Position numbers and translations under genes: made by a program. From positions 60,743 through 68,743 of the forward strand of contig DCHQ01000036.1 in NCBI GenBank assembly GCA_002314855.1: a stretch of 8,001 nucleotides of DNA, given 5' to 3'. Positions 1 to 4,170 of this stretch are shown here, piece after piece. The number at the start of each line of letters is the position of its first letter. Position 1 is the stretch's first letter. The notes under the pieces were generated by a model that did no database searches, was not told the DNA's origin, and worked only from the letters and a program-made list of their open reading frames with translations. This DNA is from Lachnospiraceae bacterium UBA1748. GTDB lineage: Bacteria; Bacillota; Clostridia; Lachnospirales; Lachnospiraceae.

Positions 1-641
1 GACTCATTAATAGGCTGGCCACTTGCATTAGTTACTTCAAACAAACTTCCTGCATGTTTTTCAAGTCCACTAGGGTTGTTAAACTGATAAAGACCAATCT
101 TAACACCAAGTCCCTTAGGGTTTCCAGCTTCATCAGGATACATAAGTTCACCATCGCTTGAAATAGTAATGTTAGAAGCTGTCATATCCTTGTCAAAGAT
201 AATAGGCTTGCCCTTGGTATCTAGAACTCTCTCGCCATCTGTCGTTGTAAGCTCAAGTCCACCTGACTTTCCTAGACCTACCTGGAAATTACCGTTTCTT
301 GTATAGTAGGTATTGCCATCCAGTCCATTAACTGAAAAAAAGCCATCACCTTGAACAGCAAATGCAAAATTATTGGTAGATTCAAAGAATGAACCCTGTG
401 TAAATATGGTTGTAATTGATGAACTACGAACACCGAGACCCACCTGGGAATTAATAGGCTTAGTGTCACCATTGGCTGATGTTGTCTTCGCCTGAAGTTC
501 CTGGTAAAGAAGAGTCTTAAACTCATTCTGAGCAGTCTTATAACCGGTTGTATTGATATTAGAAATATTATTAGAAATTGTATCAACAGCTATCTGCTGT
601 GCCTGCATACCTGTTGCAGCGGACCAAAGTGATCTTATCAT
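1..641 (-). CDS. flgG: Flagellar distal rod protein FlgG/FlhP-like, C-terminus cut off by window edge
   Basis: An open frame runs from an ATG at 641-639 to the left edge, giving 213 complete codons. The start MIRSLWSAATGMQAQQ and the SNNISNINTTGYK segment at residues 23-35 are the N-terminal rod-protein motif of the FlgG/FlgF/FlgE family (PF00460). QGDGFF at 97-102 followed by YTRNGNF at 113-119 is the shared central motif. FlgG-type proteins polymerise outside the membrane to form the distal rod of the flagellar basal body and use the flagellar type III export system, so no Sec signal peptide is expected or seen. The start is supported by AAGGAGAGG at 655-647, five bases upstream. It lies 30 bp downstream of the FlgF-like gene on the same strand, and the two are probably co-transcribed with mreB. 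Roughly 50 C-terminal residues (the FlgG C-terminal helix domain) are outside the window. FlgG versus another rod/hook paralogue is inferred from order and motif similarity. Confidence 0.88.
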   Translation of the reverse strand, partial: MIRSLWSAATGMQAQQIAVDTISNNISNINTTGYKTAQNEFKTLLYQELQAKTTSANGDTKPINSQVGLGVRSSSITTIFTQGSFFESTNNFAFAVQGDGFFSVNGLDGNTYYTRNGNFQVGLGKSGGLELTTTDGERVLDTKGKPIIFDKDMTASNITISSDGELMYPDEAGNPKGLGVKIGLYQFNNPSGLEKHAGSLFEVTNASGQPINE

Positions 642-671
642 AAATGCCTCTCCTTATCTTACAAACAAAAC

Positions 672-1448
672 TTAAACCTTACCAAGCTGATTAACTGCTA
701 TTTCCAGTGAACTGTCGATAGTCTGAATCATCTTCTGATTGGCTTCATACTGACGAGAAACGGCTATCATCTGCACCATCTCAGATACAATGCTTACATT
801 GGATACTTCCAAGTAGCCTTGATTGATCTGAGTCCTAGGAGCATCTTTAGTAGTTGCACCATCAACTGGATAGTAATAGTTCTCGCCGAAATGCTCCAAA
901 TAGTTGTAATCTTCAAAATCAGTGATTTTTATCTTATCTACTGCTTTTTCATCCTGACTAATAGTACCATCTGGACTCACTGTAATCTCTTTATTAGGAT
1001 CAAGCTTAATCCTTCCCTTATCACTTAGAACATAGTCACCATCCTGAGTAACCAAATATCCATCCGTAGTGATAGCGAAATTACCATCTCTCGTATACAA
1101 GGTAGAGGTCTCCCCCTGCTTATTGGTGTATTCTATTGTGAAGAAACCATCCCCAGATAAGCCAAAATCAAGCAAGTTGTTAGTTACCTGAAATGCTCCC
1201 TGGGAAAAGTCTGTGTAGCCTTCACCAATCTTAACTCCTGGATTGGCTTTGCCAATTCTTCTGGCAAGTGAAGCTACTTCTGAATCATCCTTAATCTTAC
1301 TAACTAATACTGTGTCGAAAGACTGAGCTGTTGCCCCTTCCTTCTTGTAACCAATTGTATCAGCATTAGCTAAATTGTTAGTCAACACATCCATGCGATT
1401 TTGCTCATGTAACATCCCTGTATAAGCAGTGTATAAGCCTTTTAGCAT
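672..1448 (-). CDS. flgF: Flagellar rod protein, FlgF/FlhO-like
   Basis: The protein has 258 residues, a normal length for a FlgF/FlgG-class rod protein. Residues 1-38 carry the N-terminal rod motif (MLKGLYTAYTGM, then TNNLANADTIGYKKEG). GDGFF at 99-103 and YTRDGNF at 118-124 form the central motif. Residues 209-258 (QGYLEVSNV..., then EMVQMIAVSRQYEANQK) match the C-terminal basal-body domain (PF06429) that forms the coiled core of the rod. It acts in the periplasm-equivalent/cell-wall zone as part of the flagellar drive shaft. The start is supported by GAAAGGA (1462-1456) eight bases upstream of ATG 1448. The gene lies 66 bp downstream of the mreB-like gene and 30 bp upstream of the FlgG-like gene. 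The order mbl-flhO-flhP in B. subtilis makes FlhO the closest positional equivalent. FlgF versus FlgG naming of these two paralogues is not certain from sequence alone. Confidence 0.9.
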   Translation of the reverse strand: MLKGLYTAYTGMLHEQNRMDVLTNNLANADTIGYKKEGATAQSFDTVLVSKIKDDSEVASLARRIGKANPGVKIGEGYTDFSQGAFQVTNNLLDFGLSGDGFFTIEYTNKQGETSTLYTRDGNFAITTDGYLVTQDGDYVLSDKGRIKLDPNKEITVSPDGTISQDEKAVDKIKITDFEDYNYLEHFGENYYYPVDGATTKDAPRTQINQGYLEVSNVSIVSEMVQMIAVSRQYEANQKMIQTIDSSLEIAVNQLGKV

Positions 1449-1514
1449 ATATGTTTCCTTTCATAGTGTGCATAAGGTTCGCTTCCTGGCTGCTGACTAA
1501 TCGTAGGCTTCCTT

Positions 1515-2510
1515 TTATCTACCCTCGTGGTATCCTGCAAGGAACTCGATATAACGACCTGTACCAATGGCAACACATGTCATAGGCTCGTCGGCTGTCA
1601 TAGTGTTGATATGAGTACGCTCTTCGATAAGTTCCTCGAGGCCTCGTAGCATGGCGCCACCACCCGTAAGAACAATACCACGATCCACAATATCACCTGC
1701 AAGCTCAGGTGGAGTCTGCTCAAGAACCTTACAGATAGTATCAAGTATCTGAGAAGTAGTCTCTCGAAGCGCTTCCTGAGTTTCTTCGGATGAAACTGTT
1801 ATGGTCTCAGGGAGACCTGATACCAGGTTACGACCACGTACATCCATATAATCAACTTCAGCTCGCTTAAAAGCTGTACCTATATTTATCTTAATATCCT
1901 CTGCTGTTCGCTCACCAATCAGCAGATTATATTTGCTTCGCATATAACGAACAATGGCCACATCAAAATCATCGCCAGCAGTCTTGATAGAATCACTTAC
2001 TACAGTACCACCAAGAGAAATAACAGCTACGTCAGTTGTACCACCGCCTATATCGACTATCATATTACCCTGAGGCTTACTGATATCGATACCTGCACCG
2101 ATAGCTGCTGCTATAGGCTCTTCGATGATAGCTACTTCTCTGGCACCTGCCTGATAAGTCGCATCCTCAACGGCCTTCTTCTCAACTTCTGTAACACCAC
2201 TAGGAACACAAACTGCGATACGAGGCTTCTTGAAATACTTCTTACCCATTGCTTTAGTAATAAAGTACTTCATCATCTGCTCTGTAACGTTGTAGTTGGA
2301 AATAACTCCGCTCTTAAGTGGTCTTACTGCAACGATATTACCAGGTGTTCTACCAATCATAAGACGGGCATCTTCACCTATGGCCTTAATTTTATTACTA
2401 TCATTATCAAATGCAACTACGGATGGCTCCTTAAGTACTACACCCTTGCCACGAATATAAACAAGAATACTAGCAGTACCAAGATCAATTCCTATATCTG
2501 CATAATTCAT
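1515..2510 (-). CDS. mreB: Rod-shape-determining actin homologue MreB/Mbl
   Basis: The protein has 331 residues, typical of MreB. The actin-fold nucleotide motifs are all present: phosphate-1 IGIDLGTAS at residues 6-14, GRTPGN at 53-58, EEPIAAAIGAG at 130-140, phosphate-2 DIGGGTTD at 153-160, GERTAEDIK at 199-207, and the adenosine motif TGGGAMLRGL at 282-291. MreB-family proteins form membrane-associated ATP-dependent filaments that direct the elongation peptidoglycan machinery and set cell width. Start ATG 2510 has AGAGGA (2523-2518) seven bases upstream and gives the canonical N-terminus. There is no mreC/mreD next to it. Instead the downstream genes are flagellar rod genes, the context of mbl in Bacillus, so this may be the Mbl-type paralogue rather than the mreBCD one. 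Two candidate promoters lie upstream. No missing motif or frame problem was seen. Confidence 0.95.
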   Translation of the reverse strand: MNYADIGIDLGTASILVYIRGKGVVLKEPSVVAFDNDSNKIKAIGEDARLMIGRTPGNIVAVRPLKSGVISNYNVTEQMMKYFITKAMGKKYFKKPRIAVCVPSGVTEVEKKAVEDATYQAGAREVAIIEEPIAAAIGAGIDISKPQGNMIVDIGGGTTDVAVISLGGTVVSDSIKTAGDDFDVAIVRYMRSKYNLLIGERTAEDIKINIGTAFKRAEVDYMDVRGRNLVSGLPETITVSSEETQEALRETTSQILDTICKVLEQTPPELAGDIVDRGIVLTGGGAMLRGLEELIEERTHINTMTADEPMTCVAIGTGRYIEFLAGYHEGR

Positions 2511-2555
2511 AACAAAATCCTCTCAAAACTTCCTAAAACATAACTTTACCAAAAT

Positions 2556-2584
2556 ATTATATCTTAGGCATTTTGGAATGAAAA
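2556..2584 (-). promoter_or_regulatory. Candidate sigma-A promoter for mreB (proximal)
   Basis: On the minus strand a perfect TATAAT (2561-2556) lies 17 bases downstream of TTTTCA (2584-2579, four of six matches to TTGACA). It sits 45 bases upstream of the mreB start codon. This is a consensus match only, with a weak -35. Confidence 0.4.
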
Positions 2585-2618
2585 GTATATTACATTTTTG
2601 TTACAAATATTACATATT

Positions 2619-2648
2619 ATGATAGATTCTCATAACATATATCGTCAA
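2619..2648 (-). promoter_or_regulatory. Candidate sigma-A promoter for mreB (distal)
   Basis: On the minus strand TTGACG (2648-2643, five of six) is followed after 18 bases by TATCAT (2624-2619, five of six). It is about 110 bases upstream of the mreB start and outside the repeat copy. It could serve mreB together with or instead of the proximal site. Confidence 0.4.
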
Positions 2649-2714
2649 GTAGATTGGTTTACTTAATATCTAATTTTAATATTCCATCTGGCTCTTGGTC
2701 CTACCTTATTATAT

Positions 2715-2864
2715 CCGCTGGGCCTACCATCGAATAAAACTTTCTTCTCCGACGCTTCGCTTATGTCGAAGAAAGTATTTTCGATGCTCTCCCAGGCGAC
2801 ACATATTAAGTGCCGACGTCCAAAAAGGATCTGTGACAGAACAGTTAAACCATAAGGCGTATAT
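2715..2864. repeat. 150-bp direct repeat, copy 1 (82-nt hairpin core plus about 68-nt tail)
   Basis: This copy matches 4019-4169 with six substitutions and one single-base gap. The hairpin core spans about 2717-2797 and is identical to copy 2 apart from one missing C in the first outer arm (GCTGGG instead of GCCTGGG), which leaves an unpaired base opposite CCCAGGC (2791-2797). Inner stems are CATCGAA/TTCGATG and CTTTCTTC/GAAGAAAG. The tail contains TAAGTGCCGACGTCC and ends at GGCGTATAT (2856-2864). All six substitutions relative to copy 2 fall in the tail. It lies 16 bases upstream of the module's promoter/operator box. Confidence 0.93.
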
Positions 2865-2877
2865 TGGTAGCACCCAC

Positions 2878-2909
2878 TAGACAGTATACGTTAATTGACG
2901 TATACTGTC
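2878..2909 (+). promoter_or_regulatory. Promoter overlaid by a 12-bp inverted-repeat operator for the HTH-MNT/HEPN operon
   Basis: A perfect inverted repeat, GACAGTATACGT (2880-2891) and ACGTATACTGTC (2898-2909), flanks a 6-base AATT-centred spacer. The same bases offer a good sigma-A promoter: TAGACA (2878-2883, five of six) and TATACT (2901-2906, five of six) with exactly 17 bases between. Transcription would start near 2913, leaving a leader of about 17 bases with AGGAGA before ATG 2930. The placement predicts that a dimer of the first gene's XRE-type HTH domain occludes RNA polymerase, i.e. autorepression. Binding by that protein is inferred. Confidence 0.75.
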
Positions 2910-2929
2910 CATATATAGGAGATAATCAT

Positions 2930-3571
2930 ATGAAAAAAGTTACGGCTTTACAGAATATACGAACAACCAACTGTCTTAGTCAGAGTCAGTTATCAAAACT
3001 TAGTGGAGTTAATTTGCGTACTTTACAAGATTTCGAGCAGGGGCGAAAACCCCTAAAAAATGCAAAAGGAGAAATGCTATACCGACTTAGTATCGCTCTA
3101 AATTGTTCTATAAATGATTTACTAGCAGATTCAATAATAGATATTGAAATTAATAATGTTACTAGTACCAATCACCTCGAAGAATACTATAAAAGCATAG
3201 TATCAAATGCACTCTATGATAAATACTACTCGTTCCCAGTTATTGTTCCTGATAGCAAGGTAAATATGAAACGTGTATACCCTACAAAACAAGAAGTAAT
3301 ATACCAATTACATTGCAAACTATCTCGAGACGAAAGGATTACATCGATTGTACTTTTCGGAAGCAGCATTACAATGCAATGTCATCAGAAAAGTGATATC
3401 GATCTTGTAATACGACTGGATGAGAGTTGTACAAATACGGATACCAAGAACAGTGTATCTGAAATCGTTCAGGAAATATGTGATTGGAATGCTGACGTAA
3501 TATGGTATGACAGAATTGATAAATCAGATCGTATTTACCATGATATATGCAAAGGAGTGCAAATAGTATAA
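2930..3571 (+). CDS. XRE-type HTH fused to minimal nucleotidyltransferase (MntA-like antitoxin)
   Basis: The protein has 213 residues. Start ATG 2930 is chosen over an in-frame ATG at 2864 because it has AGGAGA at 2917-2922, begins MKKVTALQNIR, and leaves the promoter/operator outside the coding region. Residues 1-67 are an XRE/Cro-type helix-turn-helix (SQSQLSKLSGVNLRTLQDFE at 17-36, then QGRK). After a linker of about 50 residues, residues 118-213 form an MNT domain with the exact GSx10DxD signature: G144-S145, D156 and D158 (SDIDL). D189 in NADVIWYD is the likely third metal ligand. In MntA/HepT systems the MNT protein AMPylates and silences the HEPN partner. Here the same chemistry is predicted but not shown. 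The fused HTH would add transcriptional autoregulation. The stop codon abuts the start of the HEPN gene (TAAATG), so the two are translationally coupled. Confidence 0.85.
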   Translation: MKKVTALQNIRTTNCLSQSQLSKLSGVNLRTLQDFEQGRKPLKNAKGEMLYRLSIALNCSINDLLADSIIDIEINNVTSTNHLEEYYKSIVSNALYDKYYSFPVIVPDSKVNMKRVYPTKQEVIYQLHCKLSRDERITSIVLFGSSITMQCHQKSDIDLVIRLDESCTNTDTKNSVSEIVQEICDWNADVIWYDRIDKSDRIYHDICKGVQIV

Positions 3572-3997
3572 ATGAGTAAATTATTATCTCGCTCAAAAAT
3601 ATCATTAGAACATGCTAAAACTGATTATCTCAAAATAAACACCAATGACTGCTATATGGATTCATGCTGTTTTCATCTCCAACAAGCCATCGAATTTCTT
3701 CTCAAAGGAATTGTTGAAATGAATGGTGCCGCATATGCTGAAAACCATGATGTGCGTGCTAACCTGAATATATTGAATAGAATTGGTGTTGAAATCCCAT
3801 GTGAAAAAGAATTACGCGTACTGGCCAGCACACTATACAGTTGGGAAACAGAAAGCAGATACAAAGATTCATTTATAGCAGCAACCAAAGATATTGATGA
3901 AGTTTTTGAAATAGCTGAGAAATTATCCAACTATACCTTTTCCTTAATTAGTACCCTCACCGTGGAAGAAGCTGAATTTCCTGACCAAAAATTGTAA
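3572..3997 (+). CDS. HEPN-domain protein, probable toxin/partner of the HTH-MNT protein
   Basis: The protein has 141 residues and is mostly helical. FHLQQAIEFLLKG at 34-46, a later HD at 59-60, and ESRYKD at 94-99 are the landmarks of the HEPN family of PF05168 (the HI0074 type that pairs with MNT proteins such as HI0073). The usual C-terminal RX4-6H ribonuclease motif, and the RX4HXY tyrosine target of MntA, are not visible. The only R-x6-H is R7-H14 in the first helix, which is not the canonical position. It may therefore be a non-nuclease partner, or use other residues (H35, H59, R96). ATG 3572 directly follows the TAA of the upstream gene; AAAGGAGTG at 3551-3559 is the ribosome binding site. 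Pairing and order (MNT first, HEPN second) fit a toxin-antitoxin operon. Toxicity itself is inferred. Confidence 0.8.
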   Translation: MSKLLSRSKISLEHAKTDYLKINTNDCYMDSCCFHLQQAIEFLLKGIVEMNGAAYAENHDVRANLNILNRIGVEIPCEKELRVLASTLYSWETESRYKDSFIAATKDIDEVFEIAEKLSNYTFSLISTLTVEEAEFPDQKL

Positions 3998-4018
3998 TGC
4001 TTACTATCTCACTCATAA

Positions 4019-4169
4019 CCGCCTGGGCCTACCATCGAATAAAACTTTCTTCTCCGACGCTTCGCTTATGTCGAAGAAAGTATTTTCGATGCTCTCCCAG
4101 GCGCCGCATATTAAGTGCCGACGTCCAAAAAGGGTCTGCAATAGAACAGTTAAACCATAAGGCGTATAT
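4019..4169. repeat. 150-bp direct repeat, copy 2, in the uvrA 3' flank
   Basis: This is the intact copy. The outer stem is CGCCTGGG (4020-4027) with CCCAGGCG (4096-4103). The middle stem is CATCGAA (4033-4039) with TTCGATG (4085-4091). The inner stem is CTTTCTTC (4045-4052) with GAAGAAAG (4073-4080), with a GCTTCGCT apical segment. The tail ends at 4169, one base before the uvrA stop codon complement (4171-4173), so in uvrA mRNA the tail then the hairpin immediately follow the stop. It also lies 21 bases after the HEPN stop on the plus strand, so either transcript would contain it. There is no U-run after the hairpin on either strand, so a standard intrinsic terminator is not supported. Confidence 0.93.
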
Positions 4170-4170
4170 A

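Larger units (their letters stand above)
2511..2929. other. 419-bp non-coding region between the divergent mreB and HTH-MNT genes
   Basis: The mreB-proximal 200 bp is AT-rich and holds candidate mreB promoters. It also contains short repeated TATTACA/GTTACA words (2588-2615) with no assigned role. Then come repeat copy 1 (2715-2864) and the promoter/operator of the plus-strand module (2878-2909). The open frame across the repeat at 2695-2880 is not considered a gene (see rejected items). Confidence 0.8.
2715..4169. other. Putative inserted unit: HEPN/MNT module bounded by direct repeats
   Basis: Two direct repeat copies (2715-2864 and 4019-4169) enclose 1154 bp that contains only the plus-strand operator and the two module genes. 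Everything around it is on the minus strand. The inferred ancestral state is uvrA, one repeat copy, then mreB. No transposase, integrase or terminal inverted repeat is present, so the mechanism is unknown. Homologous exchange between the copies would excise 1304 bp. The interior looks more AT-rich by eye than uvrA and mreB. That it is an insertion is an inference from the repeat layout. Confidence 0.5.

Noticed and set aside
278..586. Minus-strand 102-codon open frame
   Set aside because: It overlaps the flgG frame in another register. The flgG frame, with its clear family motifs, is the real gene.
2695..2880. Plus-strand open frame over repeat copy 1, sharing a long similar peptide with the start of the plus-strand frame at 3997-4509
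   Set aside because: Both are translations of the same repeat. Three of the changed codons between copies alter the residue (H/R, V/A, T/I), which does not look like protein constraint. There is no ribosome binding site, the first runs into the module promoter, and the second continues antisense through the uvrA 3' end.
2864..2929. Upstream in-frame ATG at 2864 as start of the HTH-MNT gene
   Set aside because: It would place the promoter and the 12-bp palindrome inside the coding region and lacks a ribosome binding site, whereas ATG 2930 has AGGAGA at the right distance and begins the HTH domain directly.
4019..4169. Hairpin repeat as an integron attC site, given the hairpin-cassette-hairpin layout
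   Set aside because: The arms are GCCTGGG/CCCAGGC and lack the RYYYAAC/GTTRRRY core that attC needs. No integron integrase is in the window.
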